From Rhopalosiphum padi (taxonomy: Eukaryota; Arthropoda; Insecta; Hemiptera; Aphididae), in NCBI RefSeq assembly GCF_020882245.1, contig NC_083599.1, positions 9,672,001 through 9,736,000 on the forward strand: DNA of 64,000 bases. Direction: 5' to 3'. The notes below the pieces were generated by a model that worked only from the letters and a program-made list of their open reading frames with translations, was not told where the DNA came from and did not search any database. Positions within the stretch are counted from its first letter, which is position 1. The number at the start of each line of letters is the position of its first letter. The position numbers were made by a program, and so were the translations under genes. Of this stretch, positions 1 through 10,560 are shown piece by piece.

Positions 1-147
1 ATGATTTTACTTTTATGTAAGTAACAAAGATCACCATTATCACTGCATAGAACTATACCACAATGGATAAATTTCTTTGAGAACATCGGGGAAAATTGTA
101 ATCTCTCTTGCACTTTATTTTATAGATATCTAAACGTTTATGTGTAA
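1..147 (+). CDS. Possible C-terminal end of an upstream plus-strand gene (partial)
   Basis: A good donor (TTTTAT|GTAAGT) follows base 16. A strong acceptor with a pyrimidine-rich tract (TCTCTCTTGC...TTTTATAG) ends at 125, which defines a 109-bp intron, a typical short insect size. Joining 1..16 to 126..147 in one frame gives the tail D-F-T-F-I-Y-L-N-V-Y-V followed by TAA at 145-147. The two other frames stop at once or give a shorter tail. Only about 11 residues are visible, so the protein cannot be named. The case rests on splice signals alone. If right, this gene converges on ATG10, and its 3' UTR would run into the AT-rich stretch that follows. It could also be a chance pairing of splice-like sites. 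Confidence 0.35.
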
Positions 148-2142
148 ATAATGTTGGAAGTTTTTTGACTGAAAACTGTTTTATTGTATTAACTTTGTTA
201 ATATTACCGTGCATCATAAAACACTTAAGATTTTGCTAGGTTAACTATACATTTGTCACCATTAAACTTGGTGTATTTTTTTTCATATTTACCTTTTATT
301 TGTTCCCAACTCATTAATACTTAGTAAAATATGAAACAATTTCTTATTATAATTAGTTAATTTTCATATTGGTAATCATTTTTATCAAAGTATAATTTTA
401 ATTTTGCTTTAAACTTATTTTTTATTAATATTATGAATACTTATTTTTATATTAATGTCGTTCCAATGATAATATTAATTAAAGGAACAATTTTTTTTAT
501 ATAATTTCTATTAATTATTTTCAAGAAAAGTAATTTAATTTAATATACTAATCAATTTAATAATTCCTACATTTTTTTTTTTAACTTAATTTATTCTATA
601 AAATGACCTATTATAATTTTATTTAAAATGGAATTATCTAATTAATAACTTTTAAATTATGAAATATGTGTATGAAATATTTACTATTAAATAATTCGAG
701 CACTAAATATTTGGTAATTTATAGTGGGTATGAATCCTATACATTTACTGATAAGTTGCAATACTTATGGTAACTGATTGTGCAAGTTATTAAAGGAAAA
801 TAATTTAAGTACCTATATAGTTATTATGTGCAATTTCAAATTAAATTTACCCCTATCATTATATTTGGGTTTTTAATTATTTATTAATTTAATAAAATGT
901 ATCTTTAATACTAAAATAGGCAATTTTAAACAACTGACCATACATTAAATAATTTTTTATCATTATGTCAATATTACATTTATGTATAAAAAAATATTGT
1001 TAAATAAAATAATGGTAGTGTAGAATAAATTATTATAAAATATGTAGATCATATACTTAGAAATTATTAAATTAAATTGTGTTAAATTATGGTTTTTTTT
1101 TTTTAATTTTAAAAACCCTAAAGAATTTTAAAAAATATATCTAAAATATTATCGCCATTGATGTATTGTAATATTTATATAAAATCGAGTGATTTTCATT
1201 ATATAATATATTATTTTAAAAAGTCTCCCTATATTGTAATTAAATGTTGCTTAGTGAATTTTTTTATTTCTTTTTTTGCATATGTATAGAATATATATAT
1301 GCTAATGTTGTATCATTTGTTTTTACCATTTTTTTTTTTTAATGTAATATTGGAAAATTCTCTTGATACACTCTGTGGATGTAATATATAAGTATATATA
1401 AATTATGTGTAATAAAATTTAGTTTATTTATATGTCTATTTGTATAATTATTTTAGAATTTGTTATATGTAAAATTCAAAAAATAAAAAATAAAAATGTA
1501 TTGTTTTTAACTTCCTAATCACAATATTGTTTGTTTTATTGAATTGGATACATTTTGTTGCCAATGCATTAAGGGGTTTACTGTAGCTTGAGGTACGTCA
1601 GTTTATGAAAATACAATAATTGTCGAATTTTAGATACAGAATGAAGTATTAAAAATTAGAAAACTTATAATATGTTGGTAAAATAAATTCCGATTATAAA
1701 TTGTATAAATTTAAACTTCAACATTTTATTTTTATTTAGTATATTATATTCAATATAATTTGTATACATAATTAACAGACATTTTTGGTATTAAAATAAA
1801 TATCAATTTAACTATATACCAATAATTATTTACAGCTGATAATTTATACAAATTTTAAATTCAATAGAGATAGTCTCAGTGGTAGATTTGTTAATTGGAA
1901 GGATAAGCAACTACCTGATGTGTAAACTTTTGTAGTATTAAAAAAAAAAATGTATTCATATAAAAATAAAGGTTAGAAAATGTATTATTTTACATTTGTG
2001 AAATATAATTGCAATTTTTTGTATAGTCATATTACATAAAAGTAATCGGTAATTCTTATGAGCACTATATGGAAAATAGTTATTGATAATGTTAAAATTA
2101 TAAAGGTAGATTAAATGGGCCACATCATCAGATGTCAGTACT
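148..2142 (+). other. AT-rich non-coding stretch, possible 3' UTR of the upstream gene, then intergenic
   Basis: No coding exon is visible. The sequence is extremely AT-rich, with many T-runs. AATAAA poly(A) signals on the plus strand occur near 888 and at 1411-1416, the latter just before a T-rich tract, so a long 3' UTR ending near 1.43 kb is possible. Beyond it I see only featureless AT-rich intergenic DNA. Confidence 0.3.
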
Positions 2143-2150
2143 GTTATGTA

Positions 2151-2629
2151 TAGGGATCAGAAGTTGTAGGATTGCATATTGCTCTGTATGCTCTCAATTT
2201 ATAGCAGATCTAGCTAGAAATCTGAAGTATTAAATTGCGAGTTAAAAAATTGAAAATGCATATTTTGCCAATTTTAGCTAAAAATGTGCATATTTTATAC
2301 GCATCATGCATATTTCATATTTTTCTAAAAAAATTGATTTTTTTTCTTCTTAACCTGTATATTTAAATTTATATTAAATTAAACTTAACAGGTATTAGAA
2401 AACATTTTTATTTTTTCGTAATTTAAAAATACTGAATAAATATTTTCAATTTTATTTTCAGCTCAATAAGATGTCAAAATGCCAACCATATATCATTTTT
2501 TTTAAATTATAAATAGTTTTTATGTATATTATTAATTTATTGCTACATCTGATGTATTTTATTTTTGGAATTTAGAATAATTTTTTTGCATATTTTGCCT
2601 TTTTTAGCTCCTACAACTTCTGAGCCCTA
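2151..2629. mobile_element. hAT-type non-autonomous element (MITE), 479 bp
   Basis: The terminal inverted repeats are nearly perfect over about 21 bp: TAGGGATCAGAAGTTGTAGG at the left end and TAGGGCTCAGAAGTTGTAGG when the right end is read on the minus strand. The element is flanked by an 8-bp duplication, GTTATGTA (2143-2150) and GTTAAGTA (2630-2637), 7 of 8 identical, as expected for hAT transposition. Subterminal TGCATATTT motifs recur at both ends (near 2258, 2288, 2308 and 2588), a pattern used by hAT transposases for binding. No transposase frame is present. The element at 6266..6798 has the same architecture and probably belongs to a related family. Confidence 0.8.
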
Positions 2630-2934
2630 GTTAAGTATATTATTTAAGGTTGAATTTATATTGACAATTCCGATAGTATTATCTTTATCATGAACTGTTT
2701 TATTCGAAAGGTCACAATCTTCGACCATATCAACTAATAGACATGGCTTATCATATGCTTGTATAGGCATTTATGTAGCCATCATGTTTAGTGATATGTA
2801 GTAAACAGACAACATAACATTTCAATTAATTACTCAAATGATTCATTATAATAAGTATTATATTTAAAATGAATGAGAACATTTTTTGTAACATTAAATG
2901 TATATTTTTAGAAACCTTAATCAAGATTCTCAAA

Positions 2935-3195
2935 TAGATTTAACAAAAACTTGCACAAAATGTAAAAGGTACCTGTATTGGAAATTTTACCGAGAATGAT
3001 ATGTTAACACCCGAGAATAGAAAAAGTTTTTAAAATTAACAATAAAAAAACTTGTTGTTAAAAAGAAGAATATTAAAAAACTTCAACAATCCAAACGTCA
3101 TCTTATAAAAAAAATCAAAGACTTGAATTAATTTGTTAGTCATCTTAAAACCAAAAGTATGATATCTGAAGAAGTCTCAACTATACTAAGGGTAA
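2935..3195 (+). pseudogene. Relic of a THAP-type (P-element-like) transposase
   Basis: The frame from about 3046 reads a lysine-rich coiled coil (KKKNIKKLQQSKRHLIKKI), then K-D-L-N, a TAA stop, and FVSHLKTKSMISEEVSTIL. The 'L-K-x-K-x-(M/L)-I-S-E-E' pattern after a basic coiled coil is the usual segment following the THAP zinc finger in THAP9/P-element-like transposases. A Cys-containing fragment (T-C-T-K-C-K-R) lies just before it in another frame. The in-frame stop and frame breaks show that it is dead. Family assignment is from motif memory. Confidence 0.5.
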
Positions 3196-4440
3196 TTTGA
3201 AAATTAATTAATTTTTTTCTAATATTATGTTTATTGTTACCTACTTACCTAGGATATATTTAAAATGATATGTATTTAAGTAGATAATGTGTATTAAAAT
3301 TAATGTTTTTATTTGTATTTTAAATTATTTTAGCTATGGATATAACACCTCTGACCATATAAACTAATTGATGAACTGTATTATTTTTATAGTATGTTGA
3401 TATTGTAGAAAAATTGTATAATGATTTGTTTTTTTTTTAAACTAAGCTATCTTTAAAATTAGTGTTTATTATATTTATATATTATAATATATACTTAATT
3501 AGTTTATAGTTTATTTCATAGTGTATAATATAGATTATTACCCCCTCAGTTTACTTAACAATTATATCCTTTAGTTATAACTAAACTAATTAATTCTTTC
3601 AGATCATTTAGTCTTATTTAATTTAGTTAATTACTCTTTAGTGATTTTTAAATATTTTATATAATATATATAATCCATTTATATTGTTACTTTTTTGAAA
3701 GTGCATTATTTTTATCCAAACCAAAATAACATTTTAAACTTTTTACATTTTTAAATGTATGAATATATTAAATATATAATCTATAAGATTTAATAAATAT
3801 CTGAATAAGAGTAGGTGTACCGATAATTGTAAAAAATAAAATAAATAAATAAAAATAGAAGCACGGTGCGGGGGCAGTCATACACTGTCCAATGTTTCTA
3901 GCTCTCGAATGGACGACTGCCTGCTCTCTTGGAGATAAAGGTCATATCCTACACACAGAAATATGTATTCCCATAACCTACAGTAACAAACATAAGAATC
4001 CCACAACTAATGGCCTGAGTAGTTATCAAGGGTAAATTAAAAATAATAAATAAATATAGTAGTTAAAAAATTCAAATGAATTTCCTTATATTTAATATTT
4101 AGAATATTTTAGAGGAATTATAGTAACTTGTTTAATTATAATAAGAACTGCAAATTTTTGAGTTCCTACAGCCTAAAAAAGTTGAATTTGTCTCAGCTTA
4201 TATTATATGTGCTAAACCATAAATTACACAATATAAAATAAAAAAAACAAAATTTTATTAAAACATATTAATATACATTATACAACATAATATAATAGAA
4301 ATAAACTTAAAAATAAATGAAAGTAAAATTCAAAATTAAAATAGTTATGTAATCATTGCATGAGCTCAAACAGTTTGAGTCCACTTTTAATGGTTTGGGC
4401 GCAAATACTCAGTAATTTTGTTTTTTGGTGGGAAGAGCTA
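3196..4440. other. Intergenic region with no gene seen
   Basis: This is AT-rich DNA without a convincing exon. A GC-richer island at about 3858-4030 (a CACGGTGCGGGGGCAGTC block, then a pyrimidine-balanced stretch) follows an A/T-rich run of AAATA units. It resembles the edge of an old repeat but could not be assigned. I checked it for a tRNA fold and T-arm and found none. Confidence 0.3.
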
Positions 4441-4441
4441 A

Positions 4442-4447
4442 TTTATT
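4442..4447 (-). terminator. Candidate poly(A) signal of ATG10
   Basis: AATAAA on the minus strand, 210 bases past the ATG10 stop codon, in a U-rich context. A second candidate lies at about 4254-4259. Either could end the transcript. The choice is inferred from position only. Confidence 0.4.
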
Positions 4448-4656
4448 TTAATAAAATCTGAGAAATGCCACTTTTATAGTGCATATTTTATATCTTGTAT
4501 CGGATCAAATTTTTTCCAAGCCGTCTTAATCATGCCAATATTTAACATTCAGTCTTAATTCATTTGGAATAAAATACAATTTCATATTTCATTATTAATA
4601 ATTAAAATAACAATATAAAATATAATTAGAAAAATAAAAACTAAGAGAAATACAAA

Positions 4657-7634
4657 TTACGTAAATTCAACTTTTGAGTCTTTGTTTCCATATGAAAGAT
4701 GTATCTCCAAACCAATGAGAGGACTTATAGTACTTAACCATGCTATTAGAGGATTGAATCTAAATATATAAACATTTAAGCATGGTATTAATAATTTATA
4801 GTTATACATTAATAAATACAGAATAATTATTAGATTTTATACTGAAATGGAAATCACATACTTAAATAATAAAAAATCATTACTGAATTTAAAAATTTTC
4901 AACTTACTCATAGTTATTTTTTGAAGAAAAACCCAACATTTCCAAAACATGAGTATTCTTACAAGGATGTAATCTGAAAAACGGTGTACTGGAAAATGGA
5001 TGCATCTAAAACAGTTATAATTTGATTATTACAAAAGTTTTGTTAATCATTTTTTAGCAAATAAAAGTAAATACCTCTTGAGTTATAGCATTCCACTTGT
5101 CATGAACTACACTTTCTTTTATAAAATAATGAACCAGTGACCAAATATGCTCTAATGAAAGTAACTTTCCATCTAAATATGACATTTTATAAATATTATT
5201 TTGAAGTTAATTTAGTAAATATCTAATTAAATTACCAGTATACCACATATTAAAGAACACATCTGGACATGAATAGCTTGGATTGTATAATATGTGATAC
5301 TCACATACAATTGGAATTTTGTGTTCTGTAATTAAAATTTTTTGATTTATAACTAAAATTTTTTCAATTTTATTCTGGGATAGCTATATCAAGTTGCCTC
5401 AAAAATAACAAATAAAAATATCTAAAATTTATAAAAAATATTATTTAAGAGTAATGATAAGTGATACTATATAAATAGGGAATGGATTTTATTGTAAATA
5501 CATATTTTTATTAGAATGAGATATTTTAAATCTGATATAAAATGTGTATGATTTAGATTATTTTGAATGAAATAAATCTAAATTTATTTTACATATTTGG
5601 TAAATAAGTACATATTTAAGTAATTTTTGATTTTTGCTGACGTTTAACATCATCTGCTTCATCTAAAACAACAAGTTATGTAATTTTTGACAGAGATATT
5701 TTAATAGGAAAAATTCAACAACGATCTCTGAAAGTTGAATACACTCCTTCTGATATAGTGAATAAGAATTATGCCCATATCACATCTGTTGATGTGGAAC
5801 GGTTTTTTAGCCAATACGAAAGTATTCTCCGACCAAACTGTCATAATTTTTTATTTGCAAGCCTATAACAATATCTTGTTTCTCATTGCTTTGTTCCAGA
5901 ATAATATTCATAATTATATACCTACATCATTTGTAATACTTTTATTTAATATTTATAATTATAAAATATTTATTTTTTTGTAATTTTCAATACTAATACA
6001 TTTTTTTACTATTTACATATTTTGGATTTTTATTCCATACTTTAAGTAAAATTGATACATATATTGATTTTTTTTTACAATAAAATCCGTTCCCTTTATA
6101 TAAGTATATAAAAATAATTATCAAAATCTATTAAAAAACAGTAATATATAGAAAAGAAAGACATAGAAATACAAAGTCAGATAGATCTAAAGCTTTTTTA
6201 AAAAAATATGTTAAATACTAATAGAATAATTAATATCGATAAAAACATGAATAACATATTATAACTAGGGCTTGGAAATTCACGCACTTTTAACTATCAA
6301 AGTATGCGGTAAATATGCATTTTATTTTTATTTATTTTAGGTTAAAATAATAATTAAAAAATGGGAAAAGATATGCCCAATTTTAATGATATAATATGTT
6401 ATATTCACTTCAAGAATTAAAATGTACAATTAGGGATTTTGACAGGTTTTCAAATTCAAATACAAATGAGCGGTGATTATCAGCCTGACCAAGCAACGGC
6501 CTTTAATTTTAATCAGGTTTTTATTTTTTATTGGCAACATTTTTATAAGGACATATTTTTCAACAAATAAATTTTGAAATATACTCAGTCCGACATTTTC
6601 ATGAAATATTAATAATAACACAAGTAAAATGCAATTTTAAAAAAAATACGTAAAATACGCACATCTTTTTAAAAAAACTTAAAAATATGCAAAAATGCTC
6701 ACTAAAATTTCATTTTTGAACAATTGTGATTCAAATTTGTATCTCATCCAGCAACTTTTTCAGTAAAAACATGCAAATGCATGAACTTCCAGGCCCTATT
6801 CTGGGACCAGTCCAATGTGTGATCTATCGATAAATGGCTGGTCCAATGAGTGATCTACCGACTAAAAACATTTATATATGCTACTTAAAACAGTTATATA
6901 CTTACTCCATACTATAATGTTGATTGTTATATTCATTTTTTTATCAGATTTAAAAAATACTTTTTCTGTATGAATATAACAATCATCATTATAGCACAGA
7001 ATAGATTTCATCTATTCTGTGATTATAGTATGAGTAAGTACATTACTATTTTAAGTAGTATACATGTACATTTAGTCGGTAGATCACACATTGGACCGGT
7101 CCCCCTATTCTTAACAAATATTAGTTAAGCAATTGTAACAAAATTATTTCAAAAATAGGTAGGATAGAATAACAGATTGAAATTTTAATTAGGTATACAA
7201 TATTGTAAAATATGTCATATTGTTACTTGTGAAATAATTTAAATAAATGTTTCTACAATAATATTTTCATTGCATCATGGTTACAAGTAATAGTCGATTA
7301 ACTAACCTGAATGATCAGATTTCAATGAAGATTCATTCATTTTTTGAATATGCTTTTTTACCAAATATCTGATACGACTTTCGTTCTATAAAAAAAAAAT
7401 ACTAGAAGTTTATTTGTGTTTTGTCGTGATACAATTGTGCGTGCGCGAAGAAAAGCTATTCTGTTGGAATATTTAAGAATTTTCGACGATTGTAAAAGAA
7501 AAAAACTATTAGGTTTCCCTTTTTTTTACCACGGGGCATCGGTATTCACGAAAATTCCAACCGTCGTCTATAGAGTCCGAATGTTTTTTTAAGTCCGTAG
7601 CGTGTTCGACAAACTGTTGGTACGTCATGCTCAT
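4657..7634 (-). CDS. Atg10: ATG10, E2-like ATG12-conjugating enzyme, complete, six coding exons
   Basis: Coding exons on the minus strand are 7634..7530, 7385..7307, 5325..5236, 5172..5075, 5005..4908 and 4759..4657 (573 nt, 190 residues). All junctions are GT-AG and every phase fits (0,1,1,0,2). The N-terminus has D-D-G-W; the middle has the E2-like core V-C-E-Y-H-I-L-Y-N-P-S-Y, then L-E-H-I-W, and WNAITQE before H-P-F. The active-site motif F-R-L-H-P-C-K puts the catalytic cysteine at Cys139. The tail has A-W-L-S-x-I-x-P-L-I-G-L-E. These match the order of motifs in animal ATG10 (known family), which passes ATG12 from ATG7 to ATG5 in the cytosol during autophagosome formation. The start is secure: an in-frame TAA lies upstream with no ATG between. 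Met3 (7628) is a weaker alternative start. Exon 1 could instead end at 7533 (CCCC|GTGGTA), losing one Val. Intron 2 (7306..5326) is swollen by transposons; the others are 63-148 bp. Confidence 0.93.
5641..5870 (+). pseudogene. Relic of a hAT-family transposase C-terminus, antisense in ATG10 intron 2
   Basis: The plus-strand frame reads an acidic/basic run ending A-H-I-T-S-V-D-V-E-R-F-F-S-Q-Y-E-S-I-L-R-P-N. This matches the C-terminal dimerisation block of a hAT group that I associate with aphid genomes ('T-S-V-D-V-E-R-S-F-S-x-Y-K-x-I-L-x-D-R-R'). Stops follow soon after, and the first half has lost its frame. It lies opposite to ATG10 and between exons, so it is intron cargo. The two MITE-like elements just beyond it may have used related enzymes, which is inference only. 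Confidence 0.6.
6266..6798. mobile_element. hAT-like non-autonomous element with TGCAT-rich ends, 533 bp
   Basis: Imperfect terminal inverted repeats pair TAGGGCTTGGAAATTCACGC on the left with TAGGGCCTGGAAGTTCATGC read from the right end. TGCATTT-, TATGC- and GTATTT-type motifs fill both subterminal zones. No clear 8-bp duplication survives; the right flank was later hit by another insertion at 6803. Its structure parallels the element at 2151..2629. The short minus-strand frame inside (6430..6621) has no recognisable domain. Confidence 0.7.
6803..7103. mobile_element. Palindromic hAT-type MITE, 301 bp, nested beside an older element
   Basis: The element starts GGGACCAGTCCAATGTGTGA and ends with its near-complement, GGACCGGTCCC. 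It is flanked by a perfect 8-bp direct repeat CCTATTCT (6795-6802 and 7104-7111). The repeat overlaps the last bases of the 6266..6798 element, so this one inserted later. The terminal block is duplicated on the left side (a second GGTCCAATGAGTGATC copy near 6840). The inner halves also pair (TACTCATACTATAATNNNGA against TTACTCCATACTATAATG-type sequence), so the whole single strand can fold back. No coding capacity. Confidence 0.85.
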
Positions 7635-7689
7635 GATTGGCGTGCCCACAAAATAACGAGTCGATCGTGCCGAATTAGTATTGCTTTTA

Positions 7690-8530
7690 TGGCAATTACG
7701 ACGCAGACGTTAGTCGTGTGATATATTCCGTTCGGACGGACTCGTTCGAGATACGTCTTCTCGAGGACAAACGATTCCGACTGACGCGAACGCGTCGAGA
7801 CGACGTGAAAATGTACGACGAAATGTAAAATCCACGAGAACCCACCCAATCGCTAAAGTTACGACGAATTCTGAAATTCGCATCGAAACGTCATTTATCA
7901 GTTTACGGCGTACTATCATCACACGGTTCTCGGACGATATCACAAACCATACCGACAACAGATTGTATTACCGATAACGCGGCGTGTTGGTGATACGCAC
8001 ATCGTCACGGCGGCGGCGGCGGCGGCGGCAGCACGATTTCAGGCTGACACGATGCCGAAACACCGTCAGCGGCCGATAACCGTCAGACACCGAGACCGCG
8101 CGGCTGACGGCAGCCTGCTGACTTGATAGTCGGTGAACGCTGATCACCGAACACTCGTTACCCTGTTCCGCCGCGGCGCTACAACCTTTTTTTGCTTTTC
8201 GTTGCACGGCCGTAGTCGTTATTGTAGTTTTTCGGCATCCCGTCGCGGCCTTGGCCCGTGGTTGATATGACCGCCGTCCGCGTTGACGTGGCCGTCGCAG
8301 TCTTGCTGTCCGTCGGATCGCCGGGTTACCCCACAAATGATTTTAGTTTAATAGGGGCCCATGAGACACAAAAGCGGCGGCAGCGGCGGCGATCGTCCGC
8401 CGCGCCCGGGGAAGAGCGGTTCACGGCGGCGGCGGCGGCGGCAGCGCGCGCTCGTCAGAACGTTACCGGCGGCGCTCGTCGCAGCCGTCTAGGCTCCTGG
8501 TACCTAATACAATTTTTTGAAGATTGAACC
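7690..8530. promoter_or_regulatory. CpG island, probable ATG10 promoter
   Basis: GC and CpG density rise sharply against the AT-rich surroundings, starting next to the ATG10 start codon (7634, minus strand) and extending about 0.8 kb upstream. It contains CGG/GCG triplet runs near 8008-8031 and 8422-8444. In aphid-like genomes such islands usually mark broad promoters. The long frames here on both strands (7968-8336 minus, 8258-8527 plus) are low-complexity Arg/Ala translations of the triplets. No divergent plus-strand gene could be identified. Confidence 0.6.
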
Positions 8531-8573
8531 CAACAAAACAACATTTTCTACCAAAGACATTTTAAATATTCAC

Positions 8574-8600
8574 GATTACTATTATTATTATTATTATTAG
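8574..8600. repeat. ATT/TTA microsatellite
   Basis: A short run of ATT triplets beside the CpG island. No function seen. Confidence 0.8.
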
Positions 8601-8860
8601 TTATCACTGTTTTTTATAATATTAGGATAATAATTTATAATATTTGTTTACGTGTATAATATAAATAATTAATTTATTTTATTTTATTATTTTGTACATA
8701 ACGTGTTATATTCGTGTCATGAGCTCATAGTTATTCGTATTATATCGTACTTATTAGTTATTATTATTTATTTATTAGTTATATTATTAATTATTATACA
8801 CGGAATTAGGAAAAATTTAGCTGAGGAGAAAATTGTGTTCCAAGTACCAAACTATTGTAA

Positions 8861-9142
8861 TTCCAACGATACGCGTGTCGACAATTATGACGATTTTCAT
8901 TCTGAAAAAATATTCGGATTCACTGTAATGCAAGAAATCGATCGAGCCACATTTTTAATTTTTTTAATTTAGATTGCAAAAAATGTTGTTAAAAATTTTG
9001 AAATTTTGCAAAATTTAAAATTTAAATATTTAATCAACTAAATACAAATGTAAAAATGTGCCTTGATCTCTCGTACATATTACGGAGAATTCGATTATTT
9101 TTCAGAATGAAAATCGTGATAATTGTCGACACGTATCGTTGA
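8861..9142. repeat. Long imperfect inverted repeat (hairpin), arms of about 90-97 bases
   Basis: The left arm (8861..8957) and right arm (9052..9142) are near-complements. A core of about 40 bases is almost identical, including GTGTCGACAATTAT and CGATTTTCATTCTGAAAAA, and weaker pairing continues to ACATTTTTA at the loop side. The loop is about 95 bases and AT-rich. It may be a decayed MITE, a hairpin precursor of small RNA, or an inverted duplication. The short frame at 8703..8972 runs through the left arm and is probably not a gene. Confidence 0.75.
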
Positions 9143-9339
9143 AATTAGAGTTGTCTGTTTGAGTGAAAAAAAACATATTTTTTTCAGAGTTTTCACTAAA
9201 TGTTTATTTACATTAGTATTCAGTAGCAGTACTTCTCTTTTTGCGTATTATTGTTGATTTATTAAACTTTCTTTAGCTTTCGATTTAAAAATGTATTCTT
9301 GGTCAAAAAGCTTGAAAATGTAATAAAATGTCATTATTG

Positions 9340-10560
9340 AAATATTTAAAAAAAAAGTTGAGCGTAATTTTAACACTAATTTTTCAACTAAATTTCATAT
9401 TTTAATTATTATTGTTCATAAGTTTTAAAAATATAATATAAAGTTCCCCGTAGCTCATAAGCTTTTATAGCAACTTTAAAATATCGAAAATACGTAAACA
9501 CAATGTTTTATGTTTAAAATTAAAACTATGACGAAATTTGTTAAAATCACGATACTTAGTACCTAATTAATTTAGTCGTAAAAACTTTTTTAATAAAAAG
9601 TGAGCAAAAAGTTGGCAACTGTTGTACACAGAAAATTACGAGTGTACCTCATCATTGAGTAATAGTTACTATAATATGTATATAATATATATTAAATTTG
9701 AATTCATAAATTGATAAATCATTGTATACGAAAAACAATTCTGAGCGAAAAGCAAAAAGGTCTGTTAATTAGCGTACTTAATACTTTTTAAGTACTTAGC
9801 TTACTTTATTACTAATTAAAAAATACTAAATACTAAGTATATTTTAAGTTATATTATTGTAATTTATTTTATTATATAGTAATAATAATTAATAATACAC
9901 AAATATTAAATAGAATTAATTTTTTCATTATTTTTGAAAACATTGCATTTATTATACATTATTATTATTTAACTATTATATATCAGCGCATATATTTATA
10001 TAATATATTATTGTTATTAACTTTTTAATCAATACTGAATTACCGTAGAACGGTGTAAATAGGTTTGTGGTATAAATAGGCAATTTCTAAGCAATCTAAA
10101 TAATTTTAAAATGAAATTACATAAAGTAAAATATAGTAAAAATATAGGTAATATAATATAATTTTGTCTAAATTTGAACTTCAAATGTCTATAAAAAATA
10201 ATCGTGGTTATACATTTTTTAGGTACAATTATGAACTACTTATAAGAAACATAGAATAATATTTTAAAACTTTAGCTATAAAAATTTAAGATTTTACAAA
10301 TGTTTTACTTCCAAAAACTCGTAATTTGTAAATAGTCTTGAATTTTGTCAACATTTGAACTTCAAATTTCAAATATCCATAAACTATTAAAAAAAAATTG
10401 AAAATGTTATCGTGTATCTATAAATAATCTAAAAATATCTAATAATAATATAAATATTTTCCGAAAACATCAAGTTTCTAAGGTTATTTATTTTTGGATT
10501 CTGTCAAATACTGGATTTACGTAAGAATTCTAACATATTTTGGTTTTCCCATTTATTTTG
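9340..10560 (+). repeat. Copies of a dispersed repeat family ('TTTGAACTTCAAAT' / 'TTCTGAGCG')
   Basis: This region has hallmarks that recur elsewhere in the window: CGAAAAACAATTCTGAGCGA near 9730, TTTGAACTTCAAATGTCTAT near 10165, a second TTTGAACTTCAAAT near 10360, and repeated 'xxAGCTATAAAAATTTAAGATTT' style blocks. Related sets occur at about 14.05-14.72, 22.32-22.40, 37.08-38.19, 50.57-50.90 and, reversed, 58.37-58.81 kb. No coding frame is seen and the family is unnamed here. Confidence 0.55.

Noticed and set aside
3858..4030. GC-richer block resembling a tRNA or SINE head
   Set aside because: No cloverleaf pairing and no T-arm GTTCGANTC box.
5771..5983. 70-codon plus frame
   Set aside because: It is out of frame with the hAT relic that covers its first half; the rest is AT-rich hydrophobic chance sequence.
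7631..7849. 72-codon minus frame overlapping the ATG10 start
   Set aside because: Different frame from ATG10, low conservation character; it lies in the ATG10 5' UTR and overlaps the start codon.
7968..8527. Overlapping Arg/Ala-rich open frames on both strands
   Set aside because: Translations of CGG/GCG repeats in the ATG10 CpG island; no domain and no splice context.
8703..8972. 89-codon plus frame with a hydrophobic start
   Set aside because: The hydrophobic part is ATT/TTA repeat translation and the rest is one arm of an inverted repeat.
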